Source: Candidatus Nitrosopumilus sp. (GTDB lineage Archaea > Thermoproteota > Nitrososphaeria > Nitrososphaerales > Nitrosopumilaceae). Taken from it: a DNA stretch of 10,911 bases. Both the position numbers and the translations under genes were made by a program. Of this stretch, positions 1 through 7,013 are shown in pieces (within the stretch, counting starts at the first letter, position 1; each line of letters begins with the position of its first letter). The DNA is taken from assembly GCA_013203245.1 (NCBI GenBank), contig JABMOR010000113.1:1-10911 (forward strand). The letters run 5' to 3'. The notes under the pieces were generated by a model. The model saw only the letters and a list, made by a program, of their open reading frames with translations, was not told the origin of the DNA and did no database searches.

Positions 1-1
1 A

Positions 2-61
2 CCATATGATGATGCAAGAACTAAAAAATACCAAAACTTGGTGAACAACATTGAGTATTGA
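2..61 (+). CDS. C-terminal end of an upstream gene (partial), unidentified
   Basis: The frame starting at base 2 is open from the window edge and ends at TGA (59-61). It encodes about 19 residues, with a charged Asp/Arg/Lys stretch and a tail ending NNIEY. The composition is that of a normal soluble protein end. It would overlap the TTG start of the next gene by 11 bp, which suits the compact style of this genome. A second frame (from base 3, stop at 42-44) is also open but gives a Met-rich, less protein-like peptide. Too little is present to name the protein. Confidence 0.45.
   Translation, partial: PYDDARTKKYQNLVNNIEY
40..44 (+). promoter_or_regulatory. Shine-Dalgarno site GGTGA for the gene at 51
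   Basis: GGTGA is complementary to the CACC of the archaeal 16S rRNA 3' end and lies 6 nt before the TTG at 51. This supports TTG as start. A stop at 42-44 in the same frame excludes any longer version. Confidence 0.5.
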
Positions 62-449
62 TACTGAAACCTGCAAACATCAGCCCGTCTATTTTGGTGT
101 GATAAACATCAACGTCGATGAAAGAACTATTGGATCTGTTGATGTTTGGAGATGTGGAGTTTGTAAAAAGAAATTCTGTGAAGAAAAAGAACTTGGAATT
201 GAAGAAATTGCAGAAATAGTAGGAATGCCAAAAATCGACGCTGATGCAAAATGGGCAGTAACTGTGTGTAAATTACAACAAGGAAAAAGCAAATGGAAAT
301 TAGTTAAATTAAAAGAAAAAGATGAAATTAAACACGAATGTCTTGATGAACAAGTGATTCCACTTAAGATTAATGATTTCAAAGTTGAAGATGATAAGCA
401 TTGGAGCTTTCTAATTGATGACAATGTTAACAAAGCTGTAGAAATTTAA
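51..449 (+). CDS. Small hypothetical protein with Cys/His putative metal-binding site
   Basis: Unrecognised 132-residue soluble protein; no signal peptide or membrane segment is visible. Near the N-terminus it has C8-x-H10 and then C35-x2-C38 with a further C43, a spacing suggesting a small zinc-ribbon-like knuckle. C73 and C97 are additional cysteines. The remainder is a charged alpha/beta sequence rich in Lys and Glu, with a WSFLIDD segment near the end. The TTG start at 51 is the only usable standard start in frame (stop at 42-44) and is preceded by GGTGA. The next gene on the same strand begins 7 bp after the stop, so the two are probably co-transcribed. Being a real gene is well supported by length, start context and codon use; function is unknown, and metal binding is inferred only from the cysteine pattern. 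Confidence 0.75.
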   Translation: MSIDTETCKHQPVYFGVININVDERTIGSVDVWRCGVCKKKFCEEKELGIEEIAEIVGMPKIDADAKWAVTVCKLQQGKSKWKLVKLKEKDEIKHECLDEQVIPLKINDFKVEDDKHWSFLIDDNVNKAVEI

Positions 450-456
450 TTTTGCA

Positions 457-741
457 ATGGATCTTAAAGTTCACATTAACAATATTCATGGAAGCCAAAT
501 GGCTGCAAAGATTACTGGTAAATTCACAATAGATAAAAATGAATTTCGTTTTACAGCTATTGCCTTTGGTAGAATAGGTGGACAAAATGTTGGCGCAAAA
601 CTTTCTCAAATTACTGAGAAAGAATTAGAAAAATTAGGCTATAATGTTGATGAGGTGATAGATTTACTTCAGAGAAGTCTACTTCAAGGTGATTTGACCC
701 TTCCAGAAGGACTCACAAAAGAGTCATTTGTTGATGATTAA
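457..741 (+). CDS. Small conserved-type hypothetical protein (94 aa)
   Basis: Unrecognised 94-residue protein starting at ATG 457, 7 bp after the previous stop, so likely the second gene of a short operon. The N-terminal half (residues 1-50) alternates hydrophobic and polar residues like a beta-sheet and contains a Gly-rich turn (IGGQNVGAK, about 40-48). The C-terminal half is helical and charged (TEKELEKLGYNVDEVIDLLQ). There are no cysteines, signal peptide or membrane segment. No clear Shine-Dalgarno precedes it, so translation may be coupled to the upstream gene. Its stop TAA shares TTAA with the stop of the convergent mtnP. Function is unknown. Confidence 0.7.
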   Translation: MDLKVHINNIHGSQMAAKITGKFTIDKNEFRFTAIAFGRIGGQNVGAKLSQITEKELEKLGYNVDEVIDLLQRSLLQGDLTLPEGLTKESFVDD

Positions 742-1529
742 AATTCAGCTTCTTCTAATGCCTTTGCACAAGAACAACTTCTTGTTTTAGGAATTTTATC
801 AATTAACTCTGTTAGTATTTTTCTTGTTTTCTCTACGTTCTTTGCAAGTGTCTCCATTACTTCTTTTGCTGTAACTGGTTTATCGGCCCAAACATCATAA
901 TCTGTAACTGTAGATATTGAAGCATAACACATCTGTGCTTCTCTTGCTAGTTGGCATTCTGGAACAAGTGTCATTCCGATAATGTCTGCTCCTGTAGTTC
1001 TATAGAATTTTGATTCAGCTTTGGTTGAAAAACGTGGCCCTTCTATGCAGACATAGGTACAATCTTTATGAATATTCAAACCTTGTTCATCAGTTACCTG
1101 GATAATTGATGATTGTAGTTCTGGACAAAATGGATCAGCTACTGAGATATGTATTACCCTACCATTTTCTGAAAATGAACCGTCTCTAGATTTTGTAAAG
1201 TCTATGAATTGTGTTGGTAATACAAAGTGGCCTGGTGCTAATTCTTCTTTCAAACTTCCAACTGCTGATGGTGCAATGATTCTTGTAACTCCTAATTCTT
1301 TAAATGCCCAGATATTTGCTTTAAAATTAATTTTATGTGGTGGGATGGTGTGTTTTTTCCCGTGTCTTGGAAGAAACGCAATCTTTCTTCCTTTAAAAGT
1401 TCCAACTGTAATTGTATCTGAAGGTTTACCATAAGGAGTATCTATATCTACTTCTTGTGCGTTTTCAAGCAGCCCTGAATCATAAATTCCAGTTCCACCA
1501 AAAATTCCTATTTCAACATCTCTTTCCAT
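738..1529 (-). CDS. mtnP: S-methyl-5'-thioadenosine phosphorylase
   Basis: Cytosolic enzyme that phosphorolyses 5'-methylthioadenosine to adenine and 5-methylthioribose 1-phosphate (PNP/MTAP family 2). The 263-residue length is normal. Visible motifs are the phosphate loop GGTG (11-14), RHG (55-57), the IEGPRFST segment (162-169), GMTLVPE (185-191) contributing the substrate-contacting Met, and TDYD (209-212). The Asp pair of TDYD is what selects 6-aminopurines in MTAP over the Asn of true purine nucleoside phosphorylases. The C-terminus has a CSC motif (C252, C254), known from thermophilic archaeal MTAPs as a redox-active or stabilising disulfide. Start ATG 1529 overlaps the apt stop (TAATG) and has GGTGA 7 nt upstream. 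It is the second gene of an apt-mtnP operon and converges on the 94-aa gene. Some MTAPs also accept inosine-type substrates; the Asp pair makes that less likely here. Confidence 0.95.
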   Translation of the reverse strand: MERDVEIGIFGGTGIYDSGLLENAQEVDIDTPYGKPSDTITVGTFKGRKIAFLPRHGKKHTIPPHKINFKANIWAFKELGVTRIIAPSAVGSLKEELAPGHFVLPTQFIDFTKSRDGSFSENGRVIHISVADPFCPELQSSIIQVTDEQGLNIHKDCTYVCIEGPRFSTKAESKFYRTTGADIIGMTLVPECQLAREAQMCYASISTVTDYDVWADKPVTAKEVMETLAKNVEKTRKILTELIDKIPKTRSCSCAKALEEAEF

Positions 1530-2041
1530 TAATACTTCACCAATGATTTACAATTGTATTTACTAATTCCTTTGATTCCATTGAGATCAACTAGTTCAAT
1601 AATAAATGCAAATCCTACAATTTTTCCACCTATCTTTTCAATTAGTTTTGCAGATGCCTTTGCTGTTCCACCTGTTGCAAGTAAATCATCACAAATGAGT
1701 ATTTTTTCGCCTTCTTTGATGATGTCTTTTTGTATCTCTATGATGTCTTTTCCATATTCAATTGTATATGCTAATTTTACAGTTTTTCCAGGTAATTTTC
1801 CTACTTTTCTAATCATTATCATACCTTTGTTGTATCTTGAGGCTAAAATTGAGGCTAGAATAAATCCCCTTGATTCTATTCCTGCAAAAGCATCAATGTC
1901 TTTTGGGTGGAAATGTTTTGAAAATTCATCTGCTACATAAGATAATGCTGACGGATCTTTTAAAATTGGACTAAAGTCTCTAAATAAAATTCCTTTTTTA
2001 GGGAAATTTGGAAAATCGGCTATTTTGTCTTTAAGGTTCAT
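1529..2041 (-). CDS. apt: Adenine phosphoribosyltransferase
   Basis: Cytosolic purine salvage enzyme: adenine + PRPP gives AMP + PPi. At 170 residues it matches the compact APRT family. Seen in the sequence: the N-terminal FPKKGILFRDFSPIL block (13-27), GIESRGF (54-60), the flexible loop RKVGKLPGKT (78-87), and the PRPP-binding loop ILICDDLLATGGT (114-126). I chose ATG 2041, which gives the usual short N-terminus. An in-frame TTG at 2050 would add three residues, but a TATA-like box lies about 26 bp before 2041, favouring a leaderless mRNA. Its stop overlaps the mtnP ATG by one base (TAATG), so the two are translated together. Functionally it consumes the adenine that MtnP releases. Confidence 0.95.
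   Translation of the reverse strand: MNLKDKIADFPNFPKKGILFRDFSPILKDPSALSYVADEFSKHFHPKDIDAFAGIESRGFILASILASRYNKGMIMIRKVGKLPGKTVKLAYTIEYGKDIIEIQKDIIKEGEKILICDDLLATGGTAKASAKLIEKIGGKIVGFAFIIELVDLNGIKGISKYNCKSLVKY
1537..1541 (-). promoter_or_regulatory. Shine-Dalgarno site GGTGA for mtnP
   Basis: On the minus strand GGTGA lies inside the apt 3' end, 7 nt before the mtnP ATG (1529). It supports ribosome entry or re-initiation at the downstream gene of the operon. Confidence 0.5.
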
Positions 2042-2061
2042 AATGTTCAAGCATATTAGGT

Positions 2062-2071
2062 GAAATAAAAT
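2062..2071 (-). promoter_or_regulatory. Putative TATA box for apt-mtnP
   Basis: The minus-strand sequence ATTTTATTTC is centred about 26 bp upstream of ATG 2041. This places transcription initiation at or next to the start codon. It lies in the 42-bp gap after the exported-protein gene, so apt-mtnP may have its own promoter rather than depending on read-through. Prediction from spacing and composition only, in AT-rich DNA. Confidence 0.3.
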
Positions 2072-2083
2072 TGTTTGAAATTA

Positions 2084-4237
2084 TTATTTTAATTCATACG
2101 TGGTTTCTGCTGAATCTGTTGCGGTTAATACCTTGATTGTATATATTCCAGGCTCTGTATCTTTTGGAATGGCCCATAATTGATCAATTATTCCGGCACT
2201 TGTAATAATACCATCGAGTGAACCAATTATTTCTCCATCTGCTGAAATGATCTCGATATCTACATTTTGCTCTGCTCCATACACTTTGATAATTATGGTA
2301 TCTCCTAACCCTGGAATGTTTTCTCCTTGTTCTACTGAGACTGCCATTCCTTCTGATATTGATGTGACAATGTTGATTTCAGCATTATCAAAATTTGAAC
2401 CACTTGTTGCCTTTAATGTCCAAAGTCCTGGTTTTGCATCTGATGGAATTCTAAATGAACTTTCTGAAATTTTTCCATTTTTATTTGAAAATGTCTCTTT
2501 AACTTTAACCTCTTTTCCGTTTTCATCCAAAAGTGTTAGAGTTAAAAGAACATTGGAACCTGTATCGCCCAAAACTAATACTGGATCTCCAGGGTGATAT
2601 TCTATTTTTGTAGTATTGATGTCAATTTCACCAGAACCCATTTGTAGACCTACTGAAAAAATTTCTGTACTCTTGGTGTTTCCTTTACTGACCACTGCGG
2701 TGTATATTCCTGAAGAATATCCATCTAGATCTAGAGTATGTGTACCTCTCCCATCTGGCTGTAATGTAATTGACACTGTTTCTCCTTTTGGTTTATCTGA
2801 AGGATCAATAATTAACAAACTAATAATTTCAGATGCCTTCCCTGATAATGTGATAATTGCAGAATCACTTGTTTTATAATTTAATTTATCAAATTCCAAG
2901 TTCACTGGAATTGTAGGTAATTGTCCAACTCCTGCATAAATAAATTCTTTGTATTTTTCTTGAGTTGCAATTAATGTGTATGTTCCTTTCGGTGTAGTTT
3001 GTGTGGTTGGGTACTCATACTTTACGTTTCCAGACTCATCAACTTGAATAATATCTGAGGCAACTTCTTTTCCAAATGGATCTTCTAAAATTAATTCTAT
3101 TGGAATGTTTGGCAAGGCAGTACCGTTAAACTTTATTGTTTTCCCTTGATCAAATTTCAAACTTGTTGGAATTATGATGATTTTTTTATCTGACTCTAGT
3201 GTCCAATTACCTAATACTTCTTGTCTTCCATCTGAAATAATTCCAATGTATTTTCCAAATGGCCTGTCTAATGGAACTAATAATGGTTCTAATTTCCAAT
3301 TTCCTTTATTGTCTGTTTCTGCTGTTCTTGTTCTGATTATTTCATTGTCCGGTCCATGAATCTCTATTGTAACTCCACTACCTGGTTCCGCAGTTCCAAA
3401 AATCTCTAAAAAGTCACCTCTGTGGATGATATTTGGAATTCCTTTAAACGTAAGTGGAGTGTTTGATGAATCGGGAATTCTATTATCAATTACATCTAAT
3501 CTAAGACTGATTTTTTTCTCCTCACCGTTTTTATTTTTTATTTTAAAATCAACTCTATCTGCATTTTGGTTTTCTGGAATTTTCATCGTAGTCATAAAAT
3601 GACCATCTTTGTCTGTTTCAAAACTGCCTATTTTTTTTACATCAATGTAAAAATCAAATTCTTGTAATGAACCAAAATTATCTCCTGTCACTCTAATTGT
3701 TGAACCAACATTTGGTTTCTCTGGAACTATCCTAAATGTTGATTCTGTGAATATGCTTTCTCCTGTATTTTCTGAACTTTGGATTGGGTCTAGATTTTTG
3801 ACTGCTGGTAAGTCTTTTGCAATCGATTTTCCAGTATCTATTTGTATATCCTTTTTGTCAAGCACTTTCCAATTGATTCCTGGATTTGGTTTGTCAGTTT
3901 TTACTCCAAATTTTACAGACTCTCCTGGTTTGATGACTTTGGATGATGTGAAAATAATAACTCCTTGTGCATTTTTTTCACCTGTCCATCCTTTTTCAGT
4001 TTTAAAAGATTTAAAATTAAAATCACTTCCAAGCCAGATTCTTAAAGTATTGATTTCCTCTGTTGAATGATTTGTTAATTCTAATACCGTTGTTTCTTCT
4101 AATGCGATACTTGTAACTGAAATTTCTTCACCATAAACATTTGATGGAAATATAATTAACACGACTGAAAATAACAATACGACTGAAAGGAAAATTCCTC
4201 TGGTAGATGATCTACTCATGTAATTTAATTTCATCAT
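2084..4237 (-). CDS. Exported protein with about six Ig-like beta-sandwich repeats
   Basis: A 717-residue secreted or cell-surface protein. Residues 1-14 are basic and polar. Residues 15-30 form a hydrophobic core, followed by a plausible signal peptidase site after VYG (about 36). Residues 37-135 look like a separate beta domain. From about 168 onward there are six repeats of about 85-90 residues (near 168-250, 261-346, 352-437, 441-530, 535-625, 630-717). Each has an opening 'P..GD.I.I.G' strand, a 'D..G' turn mid-repeat, and a closing 'IP....PG.Y.I' strand, the pattern of archaeal and bacterial Ig-like/MG2-like adhesion modules. No C-terminal membrane helix or sorting signal is visible, so it is probably released, S-layer-associated or held through partners. 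The start is the first of two tandem ATGs, with a weak GTGA upstream. Ligand and role are unknown; structural or adhesive functions are inference. Confidence 0.85.
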   Translation of the reverse strand: MMKLNYMSRSSTRGIFLSVVLLFSVVLIIFPSNVYGEEISVTSIALEETTVLELTNHSTEEINTLRIWLGSDFNFKSFKTEKGWTGEKNAQGVIIFTSSKVIKPGESVKFGVKTDKPNPGINWKVLDKKDIQIDTGKSIAKDLPAVKNLDPIQSSENTGESIFTESTFRIVPEKPNVGSTIRVTGDNFGSLQEFDFYIDVKKIGSFETDKDGHFMTTMKIPENQNADRVDFKIKNKNGEEKKISLRLDVIDNRIPDSSNTPLTFKGIPNIIHRGDFLEIFGTAEPGSGVTIEIHGPDNEIIRTRTAETDNKGNWKLEPLLVPLDRPFGKYIGIISDGRQEVLGNWTLESDKKIIIIPTSLKFDQGKTIKFNGTALPNIPIELILEDPFGKEVASDIIQVDESGNVKYEYPTTQTTPKGTYTLIATQEKYKEFIYAGVGQLPTIPVNLEFDKLNYKTSDSAIITLSGKASEIISLLIIDPSDKPKGETVSITLQPDGRGTHTLDLDGYSSGIYTAVVSKGNTKSTEIFSVGLQMGSGEIDINTTKIEYHPGDPVLVLGDTGSNVLLTLTLLDENGKEVKVKETFSNKNGKISESSFRIPSDAKPGLWTLKATSGSNFDNAEINIVTSISEGMAVSVEQGENIPGLGDTIIIKVYGAEQNVDIEIISADGEIIGSLDGIITSAGIIDQLWAIPKDTEPGIYTIKVLTATDSAETTYELK

Positions 4238-4302
4238 CTCTCACTTAAACCATTTTTCCTATTTCTCAATTTAGTGTTTTTCATGAGCAAACTTCTTAAA
4301 TC

Positions 4303-6396
4303 TCAATCTTTTGCCTTTTGGAATCGATCCAAGTCTTTTTTTGTTACTACATTTTGATATTGTCTGATTCGCTCAGCAATTAGTCTGTATAATGATCTAA
4401 ACTGGTCTTTTGTTTTATCTGACAGGAAGCTAGTTTCTTCAAGGGTAATCTTCTCACAAATGTATCTGGTGATCTCTTCATTGTTAAATTCTCCCCAATC
4501 CTCATCTCTATGTTCTTGCCATATTTTTCTTAATTTCTCTAAAATTCCCTTCCCTTCTTTGGATGTGATATCTTGCGGTGTAAGATTTGAAAAACCTTCT
4601 TGTCTTAGCTTTATTTCATACGTTTGATTAACTGGATACAAATAATCTTCTAAAGCGATATAATCTTCAATTGATTCCAGTTTCTTTCCTTCCCTTTCAA
4701 AAAAGATGGTTTGAATTGATGAAAATTCATTTGATACTAATTGGGATGAAATTTGCTTAGATTCTTCTGAATTATCCAATAAAACAAATGTCCTATATCC
4801 GTGATTTCTATAAAATATTGCTAAAGGTAACACTGCATTTTTGTTATATGCTGCAATCACATTAAGAGGATTCATTGAGATATTTGGATCTTGTAAGAAT
4901 TTATCAAATGCATTAAGATACATAGCATCTGACATTGTTTCTACGATAATGATTGGTCTAGAGTTTGTTCCTATCTCTCTATCTACTATAGATTCAACTT
5001 GACCTCTACAAAGCCCATACAAAATAGGTGTTAGTGTTTTATCATCTGCATTCCAATAATCATAAAAGATTTTACTAAGGTGTTTTCTCTTATCTAATTC
5101 AACAACCAGTAAGTTACCTGGAGTGTAATCAAATATCATAAATGGTGAATGTGTTGCATACAATACTTGGTTAGATCCTGCTAAATTTTTCAACAAATCC
5201 GAAATTCCCATTTGTTGGGTTGGATGAAGATTTCTTGCAGGTTCATCTAAAAGTAATATTGCTTCTTTCAATTCTGCTCTTTGTGTTTCAGCTGCAAAGT
5301 TTACAATGAATGAAAATGTCCATTTGAAACCTTCTGCCCTTCTGTTTAACAATCCTGTATTGGTAATTGTTCCATCTTTATGGACATCTGAAATTACCAC
5401 ACTCATAATATTTCCAGGACTATATCTCAAGTCAACATGAATTGGATCACCTTTCCATGCTGGGTTTAATTTTTTAGTCAACCTATTACTTGCTGCATTG
5501 AGAAGTTTGATACATTTTGAAGGACTTTCTTTCACTTTATCTAATTCTATCATGTCTAGTTCTGCTAGATAGAATAGATTCCTTACTGTTTCAGCCTTGT
5601 CGAACTCTTCAACAAATTCAATTGAATCTGTTCGCTCTCCTCTTTCTTCTCTTAGGTATTCATTGAGATTAATATTGCCATAGATTTTTTTATAATCTGA
5701 AAAATATACAAATCTTGGATGTAATTCTGCTGCAATAAAATTTTGCAATGCTGTTTTTTCACTTTCACCACTTAGAAGATTTGAAAATTGGTTTTCAGGA
5801 CTCTCATAGATTTTCCCCCATTCTTCAATCACTTTAGGTTCCTGGATAGCAATTACATGGAATCGATTACTAAATTCTGCCATTCCGCTATCAAAAGTTT
5901 TTTGGTTTTTAGGAACGTCTTCCTCAAAGAATTTTGTATCAATTTGTATTCTTAGGTGATTTGGAATAGTATCTAAAAATCCAAATATTTGTCTTGAAAA
6001 ATTTTCCCATGAATTAAGTCCTTTATTGGAGTCTTCACTAAGTTCAATATCTTCAAACTCATACTGCACTCTGGGATTTTCATTTGTTCTAAATAATTTT
6101 ATTTTTTTAATTTCTGGCAGTCCTGGAAACTTTTCTTTAATAATGCTAATTTCATGTTGGTTTAAATTAAATTCTCCTTCAACTAGTTTCATTTCTTCTT
6201 TTAATTCCTCATTCATTTCATCACAAAGATCTAATTCTGAAACTTCTTCATCTCTATTCAACAATGTTAAAGCTTGAAGAATTGTAGTTTTTCCACTTTC
6301 ATTTCTTCCTACAAAAGCTGCTAAATCTCCAACTGTTATTTCTCCAGAATCATGAATGCAACGATATGCTCTAACTCTGAATTTTCTAAGTCGCAT
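4303..6396 (-). CDS. OLD-like AAA ATPase with C-terminal TOPRIM-like domain
   Basis: A 697-residue SMC/RecF-type ATPase resembling the OLD (overcoming lysogenization defect) nuclease family. Walker A is GRNESGKT (30-37). A long variable insert (about 50-320) with coiled or helical segments follows. The signature-like segment NRRAEGFKW (351-359) replaces the canonical LSGGQ. Walker B is ILLLDEP (380-386), with a switch His in ATHSP (414-418, H416). A TOPRIM-like fold follows: VETMSD (485-490, acidic E486 and D490) and FVLLDNSEE (537-545). The second TOPRIM motif has D541-N-S where D-x-D is usual, so nuclease chemistry may be altered. A charged helical region completes the protein. OLD-family proteins act on DNA, and several serve in phage defence. 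No UvrD-like (GajB) or reverse-transcriptase partner lies beside it, so it appears as a single-gene OLD. The start is ATG 6396 with a TATA-like box about 27 bp upstream. The cellular role is not known. Confidence 0.85.
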   Translation of the reverse strand: MRLRKFRVRAYRCIHDSGEITVGDLAAFVGRNESGKTTILQALTLLNRDEEVSELDLCDEMNEELKEEMKLVEGEFNLNQHEISIIKEKFPGLPEIKKIKLFRTNENPRVQYEFEDIELSEDSNKGLNSWENFSRQIFGFLDTIPNHLRIQIDTKFFEEDVPKNQKTFDSGMAEFSNRFHVIAIQEPKVIEEWGKIYESPENQFSNLLSGESEKTALQNFIAAELHPRFVYFSDYKKIYGNINLNEYLREERGERTDSIEFVEEFDKAETVRNLFYLAELDMIELDKVKESPSKCIKLLNAASNRLTKKLNPAWKGDPIHVDLRYSPGNIMSVVISDVHKDGTITNTGLLNRRAEGFKWTFSFIVNFAAETQRAELKEAILLLDEPARNLHPTQQMGISDLLKNLAGSNQVLYATHSPFMIFDYTPGNLLVVELDKRKHLSKIFYDYWNADDKTLTPILYGLCRGQVESIVDREIGTNSRPIIIVETMSDAMYLNAFDKFLQDPNISMNPLNVIAAYNKNAVLPLAIFYRNHGYRTFVLLDNSEESKQISSQLVSNEFSSIQTIFFEREGKKLESIEDYIALEDYLYPVNQTYEIKLRQEGFSNLTPQDITSKEGKGILEKLRKIWQEHRDEDWGEFNNEEITRYICEKITLEETSFLSDKTKDQFRSLYRLIAERIRQYQNVVTKKDLDRFQKAKD

Positions 6397-6419
6397 CTAG
6401 CGATATTTAGTTGGCTACG

Positions 6420-6426
6420 ATTTAAC
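6420..6426 (-). promoter_or_regulatory. Putative TATA box for the OLD-like ATPase gene
   Basis: The minus-strand GTTAAAT is centred about 27 bp before ATG 6396, consistent with a leaderless transcript. Weak evidence on its own in AT-rich DNA. It pairs with a better box for the divergent gene in the same 104-bp intergenic region. Confidence 0.28.
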
Positions 6427-6470
6427 TCATTCGTCAAAATGATCTTAACCTTTACAATTTTGCTAAATAG

Positions 6471-6477
6471 ATATAAG
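6471..6477 (+). promoter_or_regulatory. Putative TATA box for the small exported-protein gene
   Basis: ATATAAG is centred 27 bp before ATG 6501, and no Shine-Dalgarno lies between them. This is the expected arrangement for a leaderless archaeal mRNA starting at or next to the ATG. Confidence 0.42.
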
Positions 6478-6500
6478 GGAATTGTAGTTTTTAAAACAAA

Positions 6501-6959
6501 ATGGTTACTAGGCGAGTTTTTATTGTATTTATTTTACCTGTAATTTTTTCAATAATAGTTGGTTCAGCCGTATTGTCTGATGTTCTTCAACAACCTGATA
6601 GGGAGTTAAACCTGTGGCCCATGTCTTATTCTGAAGGAGGTTCTCATTCTTCAATTGAAATTATGGGGCTATCTGAACAATATACTACTACAGAACCAGT
6701 TGAAATTCAAGTAAAAATCGATGACTCTTCATTTAGCTGTGGGGACCTTTACATCACAATTTATTCATCAGGAAAAAGTGATGTAATTACACAAGGTGGA
6801 TTCTTTGATCAATGCTTTGAATCTGGAAGTAAGATGGTCCCTGTTGGAGACATATTTTCTAAGATAATTGACACTCCTGGCTCATATGAGATAGTCGTAG
6901 AAATGGTCTCAAAACAACTCCAAAATATCTCTACAAAAGGAACATTTACCATTAAATAG
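6501..6959 (+). CDS. Small exported or membrane-anchored beta-rich protein
   Basis: Unrecognised 152-residue protein with a typical export signal. MVTRR is followed by a hydrophobic helix at residues 6-25, with a possible cleavage site after GSA (23) or retention as a membrane anchor. The mature part is predicted beta-rich. It has a strand pattern 'EPVEIQVKIDD' (65-75) and a closing 'TPGSYEIVVEMV' (125-136) resembling one Ig-like module of the large exported protein at 2084-4237. Two cysteines, C80 and C105, could form a single disulfide outside the cell. The start is ATG 6501 with a TATA-like box 27 bp upstream. It is divergent from the OLD-like ATPase and 55 bp before tfeB on the same strand. 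Function is unknown. Confidence 0.75.
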   Translation: MVTRRVFIVFILPVIFSIIVGSAVLSDVLQQPDRELNLWPMSYSEGGSHSSIEIMGLSEQYTTTEPVEIQVKIDDSSFSCGDLYITIYSSGKSDVITQGGFFDQCFESGSKMVPVGDIFSKIIDTPGSYEIVVEMVSKQLQNISTKGTFTIK

Positions 6960-7004
6960 GAATGAAATCTTGTTGATAAATAAGAAATTGAATTTAAAAA
7001 ATAA

Positions 7005-7010
7005 GGTGAT
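7005..7010 (+). promoter_or_regulatory. Shine-Dalgarno site GGTGAT for tfeB
   Basis: GGTGAT ends 3 nt before ATG 7014 and directly abuts the in-frame TTG at 7011. The spacing makes ATG 7014 the better start. Confidence 0.5.
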
Positions 7011-7013
7011 TTG

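Noticed and set aside
1554..1940. 128-codon plus-strand open frame opposite apt
   Set aside because: It lies fully within apt, whose PRPP motif and other conserved blocks are unmistakable. The composition is that of a shadow frame.
4303..6959. Gabija or retron-type defence operon around the OLD-like ATPase
   Set aside because: No UvrD-like helicase, reverse transcriptase or other partner flanks it; the neighbours are exported proteins and housekeeping genes.
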